Shown here piece after piece: positions 16,602 through 24,741 of a DNA stretch of 64,000 nt. The first letter of the stretch is position 1; each line of letters begins with the position of its first letter. The position numbers and the translations under genes were made by a program. This DNA is from Flavobacteriales bacterium (GTDB lineage: Bacteria; Bacteroidota; Bacteroidia; Flavobacteriales_D; Sanyastnellaceae), in NCBI GenBank assembly GCA_002863125.1, contig PKEB01000025.1:48412-112411 (forward strand), in the 5' to 3' direction. Below the pieces are notes generated by a model. It had not been told where the DNA came from. It did not search any database and saw only the letters and a program-made list of their open reading frames with translations.

Positions 16602-17638
16602 TACCGTGTCAGTTCAGCGTGGTCATCGCTTGGTGAGCGCCGCAAAACCATGAAATCCAAGATGCCCTTCCAATACCCAAGGCCGTACCCGGCATGAATC
16701 ATCGCATAGGCCCGGATGATGCCCGGCACGTCTCGGTACGACCCGGCAGAGGCAATGGCAGACCCTGCACCCAAAACGAGCCAAAGAAAGAGCGAGGAGA
16801 CGAAGATGGACGCTCCAAAACCATTCCACATGTCGTTCCAGTGGCCCATAGCTTCCGCCATCCAGCAGGCACCCGCTCCCAACAACACCAACAGAAAGAG
16901 CGCGGGAACCGTTTGGCGCCACGTGGTGATGGTGCGGTGCTTCAGGTTGACAAAGACTTTCCAATAACCATACTGATAATACTGCCGCACGAGGTTACGG
17001 TAGGTCGAACGGACATGGTATTGGCTGGAAATACGCGGATCGAACCATATGCGCCAACCAGACTTCAGCAAGCGGTAATTCAATTCATCGTCTTGATTGC
17101 GTGACAACGCCACATCGAACAAACCAATTTCCTCAAGGGCATCCCGGCGGTAGGCCCCAAATGCCACGGTGTCAACGTGTACGGCACTTCCTCCCGTCCT
17201 AAACTTGGCATCCCCCACTCCAAACGGGGTACTCATCGCCGACCCAATGCGCTGCGAAACCTTGGATCCGTGCACCTGTTGCACCACTCCGCCGACACAT
17301 CCCGACTCCGGATGGGCAAGCAGCACCTGGTGATTTCGCAGCAACCAATCACGGCTGACTTCGGCATGCGCCCCCAAGATGATGACCACATCGCCTTTTG
17401 CCGCTTCAATCCCTCGGTTGAGCGCATACGGAGTTGTGCGTTTGGGGTTTTCAATCCAACGGATGACCGGATGGCGTTTGCTCCAAGTTTCGAGCTTCTC
17501 GCGGGTACCGTCCGTGCTACCTCCATCGGCCACGATCACCTCCCAATCCACCCCCGGTGGTTCTTGCCTCAACAGGCTTTCCAAGGTGGCGTCAATGAAC
17601 TCCACCTCATTCAAACACGGGATTACAACGGAAATCAT
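16601..17638 (-). CDS. Glycosyltransferase family 2 with C-terminal membrane segments
   Basis: 345 residues. The GT-A domain shows ISVVIPCLNEVEFIDATLESL, WEVIVADGGSTDGTREKL (nucleotide-sugar-binding Asp), VIILGAHAEVSRDWL and the acceptor-side NQDDELNYRLLKSG. The C-terminal about 100 residues hold two or three hydrophobic segments, as in membrane-anchored GT2 enzymes such as the ExoA/succinoglycan type. ATG 17638 overlaps the TGA of the ElaA-DinB gene (ATGA). It probably builds the lipid-linked or surface glycan handled by the next gene. Confidence 0.9.
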   Translation of the reverse strand: MISVVIPCLNEVEFIDATLESLLRQEPPGVDWEVIVADGGSTDGTREKLETWSKRHPVIRWIENPKRTTPYALNRGIEAAKGDVVIILGAHAEVSRDWLLRNHQVLLAHPESGCVGGVVQQVHGSKVSQRIGSAMSTPFGVGDAKFRTGGSAVHVDTVAFGAYRRDALEEIGLFDVALSRNQDDELNYRLLKSGWRIWFDPRISSQYHVRSTYRNLVRQYYQYGYWKVFVNLKHRTITTWRQTVPALFLLVLLGAGACWMAEAMGHWNDMWNGFGASIFVSSLFLWLVLGAGSAIASAGSYRDVPGIIRAYAMIHAGYGLGYWKGILDFMVLRRSPSDDHAELTR

Positions 17639-18630
17639 GGCGCGGATTCTGCAATGCGCTTCAACTGATGCAAGTGGTGGCGGACGTGGGCCACTCCGAA
17701 TGCCAAGGTATCCGTCAATCCGAGCCTCCCCACGATGGGATGCTTGAATACTTGAACCTTCCACCATGATTGGGAAGCATAGACTGCGCCCAGTTGATTG
17801 TACCCTTCATCAATTGCCTTCAACCAATTCGCAACCGCCTGTTCCACATCCACATGGCCTCCGGGTGCAGGCGACAACAGGCCACCGGATGTGGGGTCTT
17901 TCCAACGCGCATCGGATTCCAAGGCGCGCACCAGTTCGATGCCCCGGGCATCGGAATGCACATCGCACACCGGCAAATCGTCAGGATCTGCCTGTCCTTT
18001 TTTGGCTAAGTAGGACCACGTGCCGTGCTCTGAGCGCATCAAATGCTCCAAGACCTGTAGGCCGCCCCATTGGGACTCGGTCCCTTGCAAGGCCTCGGCA
18101 GGGAGGGTACGCAAGTGGTCGGCGAAGGCATGAACCGCTGCTTCGTGGCGAGATTGCCAAGCAGCCAAACCGTCCCAAGGGCGGAACATCTGGATGTGCG
18201 GTATGTCATCCTCGAGGTAGCCTTCGCCCACGGTGGAAAAACCCAACCGTTCATAGAAGCCAATGAGGTACTGCTGTGCAGAAATCCGGATTCCGCAGCC
18301 TGGCCAGGTGCGGTAACACGCACGAATGGCGCGCGTCATCAATTCCTCCCCCAATCCCGAGCCCCGTGAGGCCAAATCGATGGCCACGCGGCCGATGCTC
18401 GGCTCGTCGTAGGACACGGCAGGCGGCACCAACCGGACGACGGCTCGGGCCGCCGTTCCGGGAGCAGCCTCCTCTTCGCAGGCGAACAAATGAATGGACA
18501 GTGCGTCCTTGTCATCGAGGTCCAGGTACACGCAGTTTTGCTCCACCACAAAGACTTCAGAGCGCAATCGCATCAGCGAGAAGACCTCGCCGCCGGTCAA
18601 TTCATTGAATGGTTTTTCTGACCAAAGCAC
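17635..18630 (-). CDS. ElaA-type GNAT acetyltransferase fused to a DinB-like domain
   Basis: 331 residues in two parts. Residues 1 to about 150 match the ElaA GNAT family: RLRSEVFVVEQNCVYLDLDD near residue 21, the acetyl-CoA loop ASRGSGLGEELM at 87-98, and QYLIGFYERLGFSTVGEGY. Residues about 155-331 look like a DinB/YfiT four-helix domain. The three metal-site histidines are plausibly His196 (LEHLMRSEHG), His315 and His319 (HVRHHL). The start is GTG at 18630, with a TAAATTG box ending 4 nt upstream. Substrates of both halves are unknown. The downstream GT2 start is coupled to its stop. Confidence 0.8.
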   Translation of the reverse strand: MLWSEKPFNELTGGEVFSLMRLRSEVFVVEQNCVYLDLDDKDALSIHLFACEEEAAPGTAARAVVRLVPPAVSYDEPSIGRVAIDLASRGSGLGEELMTRAIRACYRTWPGCGIRISAQQYLIGFYERLGFSTVGEGYLEDDIPHIQMFRPWDGLAAWQSRHEAAVHAFADHLRTLPAEALQGTESQWGGLQVLEHLMRSEHGTWSYLAKKGQADPDDLPVCDVHSDARGIELVRALESDARWKDPTSGGLLSPAPGGHVDVEQAVANWLKAIDEGYNQLGAVYASQSWWKVQVFKHPIVGRLGLTDTLAFGVAHVRHHLHQLKRIAESAP

Positions 18631-18634
18631 AGCG

Positions 18635-18641
18635 CAATTTA
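18635..18641 (-). promoter_or_regulatory. -7-like box of the ElaA-DinB gene (TAAATTG)
   Basis: A seven-base variant lacking one T of TAnnTTTG. Its final G lies 4 nt before the GTG at 18630, the spacing seen at other genes. It supports the GTG start. Confidence 0.3.
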
Positions 18642-18677
18642 CAATGCGAATGGCCGTGAAAACCCCGGGGCTCGGCG

Positions 18678-18685
18678 TACTTTCG
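18678..18685 (+). promoter_or_regulatory. -7 box of the ABC-F gene (TACTTTCG)
   Basis: TAnnTTCG variant, 4 nt before the ATG at 18690. Confidence 0.5.
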
Positions 18686-18689
18686 CACC

Positions 18690-20576
18690 ATGGCCGCTAT
18701 CAATGTTTTTTCCGCAGAAAACCTGTCCAAGCGCTACGGCGAGCGGCTGCTCTTCGAAGGATTGACATTTGGTCTGTCCCTTGGCCAAAAATGCGCCATC
18801 GTCGCCAAGAACGGCACTGGAAAAACCACCTTGCTCAACGGCATATGCGGAGTTGAACCTGTGGATGACGGGCGCATCAGCATGGATGCTGGAATCCAGT
18901 GGAGTTACCTACCCCAAGATCCGGAATACGACGGCCAACAGACGATTTTGGACCATCTGTACGCCAGCGATATGGCGGCCGTGAAGGCCATGCGCATCTA
19001 CGCGGCGGCCGCTGACGGGGATGATGATGAAGCCTTGCAAGCGGCCTATGAAGGCATGGACCTGCACAATGCATGGGACTTCGAAGCGCGCGCGAAGGAG
19101 GTGCTGGGACGGCTTAACCTTCACAACCTCGGACGCACCATGGCAACGCTGAGCGGCGGCGAGCGGCGGCGGATTGCCTTGGCACGTGTCCTGATTGAAG
19201 AGCCCGACATCCTGTTCTTGGACGAGCCGACCAACCACTTGGACCTGGACATGATCCAGTGGCTCGAGCGCTACCTCGCCCAGTCGAAAATGACCATTTT
19301 GATGATCACGCACGATCGTTATTTTCTGGAAAACGTGTGCGACACCATCCTCGAATTGGACGACCAGACCCTTTACAAGTACAAGGGCAACTACAGCTAT
19401 TACTTGGAAAAAAGGGAGGAGCGCAAGGAGAACGCATTGGCCAATCGCGCCAAGGCCCGGGGCATTTTTAAGCGCGAACTCGAATGGATGCGGTCCACCC
19501 CATCCGCGCGAACCGGCAAATCCAAATCGCGCATCGAACGGTTTTACGAAATCAAGAAAGCGGCCAAAAAGCGGTTGGAGGAAGACGACATGGCCTTGCG
19601 CTTGAACCCCCATCGCCTCGGAGGCAAAATCATCGAATTGCACAAGGTGGCACACGGTTTTGACGGCGACCTGCTGTTCGAAAACCTAACCCACCACTTC
19701 AAGCGCGGCGAACGCATCGGCATTGTCGGCCGCAACGGGTCGGGCAAGTCCACCCTGCTTGACCTCATCACCAACGGCGATGCGCCCACTCGCGGAAAAG
19801 TTGTTGTAGGGGAAACCGTCGTTTTTGGCCACTACCATCAATCCGGTGCCAACTTCCCAGAAGGCCAGCGCATCATCGAAGCGGTGTACGAAATCGCCGA
19901 ATTCATGCCCTTGGAAAAGGGCCAAAAAATCACGGCCGCACAACTGTTGGAACGGTTCCTCTTTCCTCGATCCACCCACCACCAACTGATTTCAACGCTG
20001 AGCGGTGGCGAGCGAAAGCGCCTGCATTTGCTGCAGGTGTTGATGGCCAACCCCAATTTCCTGATCCTCGACGAGCCGACGAACGACCTCGATATTTACA
20101 CCCTGCAAATCCTCGAGGAATTCCTTCTCGATTTTCCCGGTTGCTTGATTGTGGTCAGCCACGACCGGTACTTCATGGACCGATTGGTGGAACACATTTG
20201 GGTGCTCGGCGCTTCGCGAGAAGTCCGATTTTTCCCAGGGAATTACAGCCAGTACCGATTGGCCGCGGCCGACGAGAAACGGGAAGCGCAGGCGGCGCGG
20301 GAAGCGAACAAAGCCAACGACGAATTAAATGCGGCTCCAGCGCCGCCCAAAAACGACTATTCGAAGCGCCTGTCGTTCAAGGAAAAATTCGAGTTCGAAC
20401 AGCTCGAAGGCAAAATGGCCGAACTCGAACAGCAAAAGGCGTCTTTAACTGAACAGCTTTATGCCAATCCCAACCCGGCTGAACTCCAAGTCCTTGGCGA
20501 AAAATTACACGAAGTCACGACGGCACTGGAAACAGCGGAAAACAGGTGGCTTGAACTGTCCGAGCGCGCAGAGTAA
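18690..20576 (+). CDS. ABC-F ATPase (Uup-like)
   Basis: 628 residues, no membrane segments. There are two ATP-binding cassettes: Walker A AKNGTGKTT (Lys45) with signature LSGGERRRIALARVL and LDEPTNHLD, then VGRNGSGKST (Lys353) with LSGGERKRLHLLQVL and LDEPTNDLD. A linker with many charged residues separates them. The C-terminal about 90 residues (LSFKEKFEFEQLEGKMAEL onward) form the coiled coil typical of Uup. ABC-F proteins act on the ribosome, or for Uup in preventing transposon excision; they are not transporters. It converges on paaE with 5 bp between stops. Confidence 0.93.
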   Translation: MAAINVFSAENLSKRYGERLLFEGLTFGLSLGQKCAIVAKNGTGKTTLLNGICGVEPVDDGRISMDAGIQWSYLPQDPEYDGQQTILDHLYASDMAAVKAMRIYAAAADGDDDEALQAAYEGMDLHNAWDFEARAKEVLGRLNLHNLGRTMATLSGGERRRIALARVLIEEPDILFLDEPTNHLDLDMIQWLERYLAQSKMTILMITHDRYFLENVCDTILELDDQTLYKYKGNYSYYLEKREERKENALANRAKARGIFKRELEWMRSTPSARTGKSKSRIERFYEIKKAAKKRLEEDDMALRLNPHRLGGKIIELHKVAHGFDGDLLFENLTHHFKRGERIGIVGRNGSGKSTLLDLITNGDAPTRGKVVVGETVVFGHYHQSGANFPEGQRIIEAVYEIAEFMPLEKGQKITAAQLLERFLFPRSTHHQLISTLSGGERKRLHLLQVLMANPNFLILDEPTNDLDIYTLQILEEFLLDFPGCLIVVSHDRYFMDRLVEHIWVLGASREVRFFPGNYSQYRLAAADEKREAQAAREANKANDELNAAPAPPKNDYSKRLSFKEKFEFEQLEGKMAELEQQKASLTEQLYANPNPAELQVLGEKLHEVTTALETAENRWLELSERAE

Positions 20577-20581
20577 GCGCT

Positions 20582-21658
20582 CTATTGTTGGTCAAAATCC
20601 ACTTCAAACGGCCCGGCGCCTTTGAGCTTGGTTTGGCAAGTCAAGACGAAGCCGGCCTCGACCTCATCCGGCTCGAGCGCGTAATTGACATCCATCTCGG
20701 TTTCACCGCTGACCATTTTGGCACGGCACGTGCAGCAGACGCCGCCCATGCAACTGTATGGCGCATCCATGCCCGCGTCAAGCGCTGCGTCCAACACGCT
20801 CTTGCCCTCAGCCACATCGACCACGGTCGTCATGCCGTCCATGACAATGGAGAGTCGCTTCGTGGAGGAAACACCTTCTGCCGCCGTTTGCGTTTGCTCC
20901 TTCTTCGTGCCCGCTGACGAGGTGAAAAGCTCAAACTTCACTCGATCGGACGCCATGCCGGCGCCTTCGAGCGCGGCTTTGCACGCCCAAATCATCTCCT
21001 CGGGCCCGCACAAAAACGCCGCATCCAAGGACTTGACATCCACCCAATCGCTCGCCAAAATGGCCGCACACCGCTCTTCATTCAATCGGCCGTTGAACAA
21101 CTCGATATCCTGCGGCTCCCGCGTCAAAATGTGGAACAGCCGAAACCGCTCCAGGTACTCATCTTTCAACTCCTGCAACGCCTCACGGAAAATGATGCTC
21201 GGCGTGTCGCGATTCACGTAGAATAGCGTGAAGACGCTGCTCGGTTCGTTGCGCAAGACCTCTTTGATTTGGCTGAGAACCGGAGTAATGCCGGACCCCG
21301 CTGCGAACGCAATGAAATTCCGCGACGCCGTGGGCTCTGTTTCGAGGATGAAACGACCCGTTGGGGCCATGCAGCGGATGGTATCGCCGCTCGCCAATGC
21401 GCCATTCGCCCACGTACTGAAGACGCCGTTTTCTACTTGTTTGATGGCCACGCGCCATTCCCCGTCACTGGGGGCACTGCACAAGGAATAACTGCGTCGC
21501 ACGGCTTCACCGTCGATGTCGGCCTCCAAGGTCAGGTATTGACCTGCGGCATATCCAAAATCCGACTTGAGGTTCTCTGGGATGTCAAATGCAACCGAAA
21601 CACAGCCAGCGGTTTCCCGTCGTATGTCGGCAATTTTCAACTCATGCAGTCCATTCAT
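20582..21658 (-). CDS. paaE: Phenylacetyl-CoA epoxidase reductase subunit PaaE
   Basis: 358 residues, full length. The FAD domain has [10 protein letters not shown], then the NAD(P)-binding region with [14 protein letters not shown] and FLCGPEEMI. The C-terminal plant-type [2Fe-2S] domain has Cys303, Cys308, Cys311 and Cys341 ([11 protein letters not shown] and VLTCQ). It passes electrons from NADPH to the PaaA diiron centre. ATG 21658 ([12 protein letters not shown]) is used because a perfect TAGTTTTG box ends 5 nt upstream. Unlike the common single paaABCDE operon, it is divergent from paaABCD here, with 78 bp between the starts. Confidence 0.96.
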   Translation of the reverse strand: MNGLHELKIADIRRETAGCVSVAFDIPENLKSDFGYAAGQYLTLEADIDGEAVRRSYSLCSAPSDGEWRVAIKQVENGVFSTWANGALASGDTIRCMAPTGRFILETEPTASRNFIAFAAGSGITPVLSQIKEVLRNEPSSVFTLFYVNRDTPSIIFREALQELKDEYLERFRLFHILTREPQDIELFNGRLNEERCAAILASDWVDVKSLDAAFLCGPEEMIWACKAALEGAGMASDRVKFELFTSSAGTKKEQTQTAAEGVSSTKRLSIVMDGMTTVVDVAEGKSVLDAALDAGMDAPYSCMGGVCCTCRAKMVSGETEMDVNYALEPDEVEAGFVLTCQTKLKGAGPFEVDFDQQ

Positions 21659-21663
21659 GCCCG

Positions 21664-21671
21664 CAAAACTA
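21664..21671 (-). promoter_or_regulatory. -7 box of paaE (TAGTTTTG)
   Basis: Exact TAnnTTTG on the minus strand, ending 5 nt before the paaE ATG. Confidence 0.55.
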
Positions 21672-21712
21672 CACGACAATTCAGGAAGAAAACCAATGGA
21701 GTCCATGGTTGT

Positions 21713-21720
21713 TATCTTTG
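21713..21720 (+). promoter_or_regulatory. -7 box of paaABCD (TATCTTTG)
   Basis: Exact TAnnTTTG, 16 nt before the paaA ATG. With the paaE box it makes a divergent promoter region of about 60 bp, where a PaaX/PaaR-type regulator could act on both. No clear operator palindrome was recognised. Confidence 0.55.
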
Positions 21721-21736
21721 TAACAAATCCCGATGC

Positions 21737-22693
21737 ATGACACAAGAAATGGACTTGAATCAGCGGTTTGAAGCCTACATCGCTTCGGACCAAAAAATTG
21801 AAGCCAAGGACTGGATGCCCGATGCGTACCGCAAGACCCTCATCCGCCAGATCAGTCAGCACGCACACAGCGAAATCATCGGCATGCAGCCCGAAGGCAA
21901 TTGGATCACCCGTGCTCCAAGCCTCAAGCGCAAATCGATTCTTTTAGCCAAAGTCCAGGACGAGGCCGGACATGGCCTCTACTTGTATTCGGCAGCTGAA
22001 ACGTTGGGCATCACTCGAGACGAAATGCTCGACGCCCTGCACACCGGCAAGGCGAAATACAGCTCCATCTTCAATTACCCCACCCTCACATGGGCGGACA
22101 TGGGGGCCATTGGCTGGTTGGTCGACGGAGCGGCCATCATGAACCAAGTGCCGTTGTGCAAGTGCAGCTATGGGCCTTACGCCCGCGCTATGGTGCGGGT
22201 GTGCAAGGAAGAGAGCTTTCACCAGCGCCAGGGATTCCAAATCATGCTCAACCTGAGCAACGGTACGCCCGAGCAGAAGGAAATGGCGCAAGACGCGCTG
22301 AACCGCTGGTGGTGGCCTTCGTTGATGATGTTCGGTCCGAATGACGCTTCGTCCAAGCACAGCGAGCAAAGCATGCGCTGGAAAATCAAGCGTTTCTCCA
22401 ACGACGAATTGCGTCAGCGGTTTGTTGACATGACCGTGCCGCAGGCCGAACTCCTCGGATTGACAGTGCCGGATCCAGATTTGAAGTGGAACGAAGCGAC
22501 CGGCCACTACGACTTCGGTCCCATCGACTGGAGTGAGTTTGAACAAGTCGTCGCCGGCAATGGCCCATGCAATCGAGAGCGCATCGAAACCCGCGTAGCG
22601 GCCCACGAAAATGGCGCATGGGTACGCGACGCTGCTGCGGCTTACGCCGAGAAATCGGCCGAACGCGCATCCAGCCAAACCTCAGCGGCATGA
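21737..22693 (+). CDS. paaA: Phenylacetyl-CoA epoxidase catalytic subunit PaaA
   Basis: 318 residues. It is a ferritin-like diiron oxygenase; metal-ligand candidates are EIIG (Glu46), the ExxH in DEAGHG (Glu76, His79), and ESFHQRQGF later in the chain. The sequence [20 protein letters not shown] and the C-terminal FGPIDWSEF are characteristic. With PaaB and PaaC it epoxidises the aromatic ring of phenylacetyl-CoA. ATG 21737 ([12 protein letters not shown]) is used; the nearby ATG at 21733 is out of frame. Its TGA overlaps the paaB ATG. Confidence 0.97.
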   Translation: MTQEMDLNQRFEAYIASDQKIEAKDWMPDAYRKTLIRQISQHAHSEIIGMQPEGNWITRAPSLKRKSILLAKVQDEAGHGLYLYSAAETLGITRDEMLDALHTGKAKYSSIFNYPTLTWADMGAIGWLVDGAAIMNQVPLCKCSYGPYARAMVRVCKEESFHQRQGFQIMLNLSNGTPEQKEMAQDALNRWWWPSLMMFGPNDASSKHSEQSMRWKIKRFSNDELRQRFVDMTVPQAELLGLTVPDPDLKWNEATGHYDFGPIDWSEFEQVVAGNGPCNRERIETRVAAHENGAWVRDAAAAYAEKSAERASSQTSAA

Positions 22694-22983
22694 GTGCACC
22701 CAAAACCGAATGGCCCCTCTGGGAAGTGTTCGTGCGAAGCCGCCAAGGTTTGAGCCACAAGCACGTCGGGAGCCTGCACGCCGCAGACGCCACCATGGCC
22801 ATTTCCAATGCACGTGACGTGTACACCCGTCGCCAAGAAGGAACGAGCATTTGGGTCGTCAAGGCGGAAGACATCACTGCTTCAACCCCTTCTGACAAGG
22901 ACGTGCTCTTCGACCCGGCCAACGACAAAGTATACCGGCATCCGACGTTTTACGACCTTCCGGATGAAGTGAAAAACATGTAA
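22690..22983 (+). CDS. paaB: Phenylacetyl-CoA epoxidase subunit PaaB
   Basis: 97 residues, typical size. The N-terminus [27 protein letters not shown] and the central [18 protein letters not shown] are the family pattern. PaaB bridges PaaAC heterodimers in the epoxidase complex and has no active site. ATG 22690 overlaps the paaA stop (ATGA); its TAA shares one base with the paaC ATG (TAATG). Confidence 0.97.
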   Translation: MSAPKTEWPLWEVFVRSRQGLSHKHVGSLHAADATMAISNARDVYTRRQEGTSIWVVKAEDITASTPSDKDVLFDPANDKVYRHPTFYDLPDEVKNM

Positions 22984-23738
22984 TGGCGGACCAGCAACAC
23001 GAATGGATCCTTCGCCTCGGCGATGACGCGTTGGTACTCGCGCAGCGGCTCTCTGAATGGTGCAGCCACGGCCCCGCCTTGGAGGAAGACATCGCCCTTT
23101 CGAACATTGCCCTGGACCTGTTAGGGCAGGCCCGAGCGTTGTTGACGCTGGCTGGCCAACGCGAAGGCCAAGGCCGGGATGAAGACGCCCTGGCCTACTT
23201 TCGAACGGACCGGGAATTCCGCAACGCCCTGCTCGTCGAGTTGCCCAACGGACACTTTGGCGACACCATCGTACGGCAAATGCTGTTTGATCAATTCGCG
23301 GTGCTGCGTTATGAGGCACTGGCGAGCCAAACGGTCGACCTCGAACTGGCCGCCATTGCGGCGAAAGCCTTGAAGGAGGTGCGCTACCACGCCGCCCACT
23401 CCGCCCAATGGGTGGTACGGCTCGGAGACGGCACCGAAGAAAGCCACCAACGCGTTCAAGAGAGCTTGAATGTGCTGTGGCCTTACACCGCGGAGTTGTT
23501 TGAAGACGATGCCGTATCGCAGGCGTGCGCCGAGGCCGGGGTATTGCCGTTGAACGGTAGTTTCACCGCGCGTTGGACCGAGCAGGTTCGTGCCATCTTG
23601 GACGAAGCTACGCTCACGTGTCCTGAATCAACCGCCTTGCTCACCGGTGGACGCAGCGGCAAACACACCGAGCACTTGAGTTACATGCTGGCGGAAATGC
23701 AAGTGATTCAGCGCACCTACCCCGGAGCCGAATGGTAA
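22983..23738 (+). CDS. paaC: Phenylacetyl-CoA epoxidase structural subunit PaaC
   Basis: 251 residues. Ferritin-like helical fold that pairs with PaaA. Recognisable segments are WILRLGDDALVLAQRLSEWC, EDIALSNIALDLLGQARALL, EVRYHAAHSAQWVVRLGDGT and the C-terminal GRSGKHTEHLSYMLAEMQ. It is the non-catalytic partner needed for PaaA activity. It starts one base before the end of the paaB stop and overlaps paaD by 7 bp (ATGGTAA). Confidence 0.96.
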   Translation: MADQQHEWILRLGDDALVLAQRLSEWCSHGPALEEDIALSNIALDLLGQARALLTLAGQREGQGRDEDALAYFRTDREFRNALLVELPNGHFGDTIVRQMLFDQFAVLRYEALASQTVDLELAAIAAKALKEVRYHAAHSAQWVVRLGDGTEESHQRVQESLNVLWPYTAELFEDDAVSQACAEAGVLPLNGSFTARWTEQVRAILDEATLTCPESTALLTGGRSGKHTEHLSYMLAEMQVIQRTYPGAEW

Positions 23739-24223
23739 ATGACCGTGTTGCCCAGGTGGAGCGCATCCTGGATGGGGTAATGGATCCAGAATTGCCGTTT
23801 TTGACCATTACGGAATTGGGCATGATCCAAGGCTGTGACTTGGATAAAGACGGGACCGTTGTGATCAAATTGACACCCACGTACTCAGGCTGTCCAGCAA
23901 CCGATGCCATTCAGGATGACATCAAATCTGCACTGCAACCCGTCGAGCCGCGGTTTCGCATAGACATCGTCCACGCGCCGGCCTGGACCACCGACTGGAT
24001 TTCGCCTGAAGCACGGGAGAAGATGCGCTTGAACGGCATTGCCCCGCCCGAAGGGACAAGCGCCGACAAAGCCTTCCTGCTGGGCAAATCCCATACGGTG
24101 CCTTGTCCCCGGTGTGCGAGCGAGGATACGCGGTTGGTCAGTCCATTTGGCTCAACCGCCTGCAAGGCGCATTACCAGTGCAATGCGTGCGCTGAGCCTT
24201 TCGACCATTTCAAGTGCTTTTGA
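23732..24223 (+). CDS. paaD: PaaD, MIP18/DUF59 protein for epoxidase maturation
   Basis: 163 residues. The DUF59 fold comprises LDGVMDPELPFLTITELGMI and KLTPTYSGCPATDAIQDDI, with the conserved Cys in SGCPAT. The C-terminal tail carries a zinc-ribbon-like CPRC...CNAC pair ending DHFKCF, as in PaaD proteins. It is thought to help assemble the iron cofactors of the epoxidase. The start overlaps the paaC stop by 7 bp, so paaABCD is one translationally coupled unit. Confidence 0.95.
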   Translation: MVNDRVAQVERILDGVMDPELPFLTITELGMIQGCDLDKDGTVVIKLTPTYSGCPATDAIQDDIKSALQPVEPRFRIDIVHAPAWTTDWISPEAREKMRLNGIAPPEGTSADKAFLLGKSHTVPCPRCASEDTRLVSPFGSTACKAHYQCNACAEPFDHFKCF

Positions 24224-24259
24224 GCGCAACCCCTGGCGGATTTCTTCCGTACAGAGGGC

Positions 24260-24739
24260 ATGACTTCAATGAACCTGCCTGTTGGCGCGCACGCGCTGGA
24301 GCTTGACGAATCATCACTCAAGGCCCGTCTGCGTCGCCTTTTCATCAACGGATTGCACGGCGGCGTGGATCCGGATTTTCGCAAGGCCAGCCGCGACCTG
24401 TACTTCAAGGAACTGCGGTTGCAGCTGCACGCCTTGGAGCGGTTCAATGAAGAAGTACGCACGCAACCGGTGCGGGCCCGCTTGCACTTGATGCGTTCGT
24501 TGCGGTCGTCCCGCTTGGTCCGCTACAGCCGCACGCACTGGGTCGAACTCAACACCTGCCAAGCTGGTTTGTTGGAGCATCTCTACCACCGCATCAACAC
24601 CATTCGAGCGGTCCGCCGTTCCATTGTTTGGGCCGATTCTGCAGCAACCATCCACGAACGGACTGTGCATCTTGAACGTGTCCCTACCTTCCGCTTGATG
24701 CAACAATTGGGACAAGAAGGCCTCAAGCGCTCGAATTGA
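24260..24739 (+). CDS. Uncharacterised 159-residue protein behind the paa operon
   Basis: No family recognised. The sequence is strongly basic and helical, with LKARLRRLFINGLHGG, RKASRDLYFKELRLQLHALERF, ARLHLMRSLRSSRLVRY and LYHRINTIRAVRRSIVW, and no signal peptide or membrane segment. One Cys is present. It begins 36 bp after paaD on the same strand with no recognisable -7 box or terminator between, so cotranscription with paaABCD is possible. It converges on the ABC exporter gene with 2 bp between stops. Codon choice looks like that of neighbouring genes, which supports a real gene, but expression and role are unknown. Confidence 0.6.
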   Translation: MTSMNLPVGAHALELDESSLKARLRRLFINGLHGGVDPDFRKASRDLYFKELRLQLHALERFNEEVRTQPVRARLHLMRSLRSSRLVRYSRTHWVELNTCQAGLLEHLYHRINTIRAVRRSIVWADSAATIHERTVHLERVPTFRLMQQLGQEGLKRSN

Positions 24740-24741
24740 GC

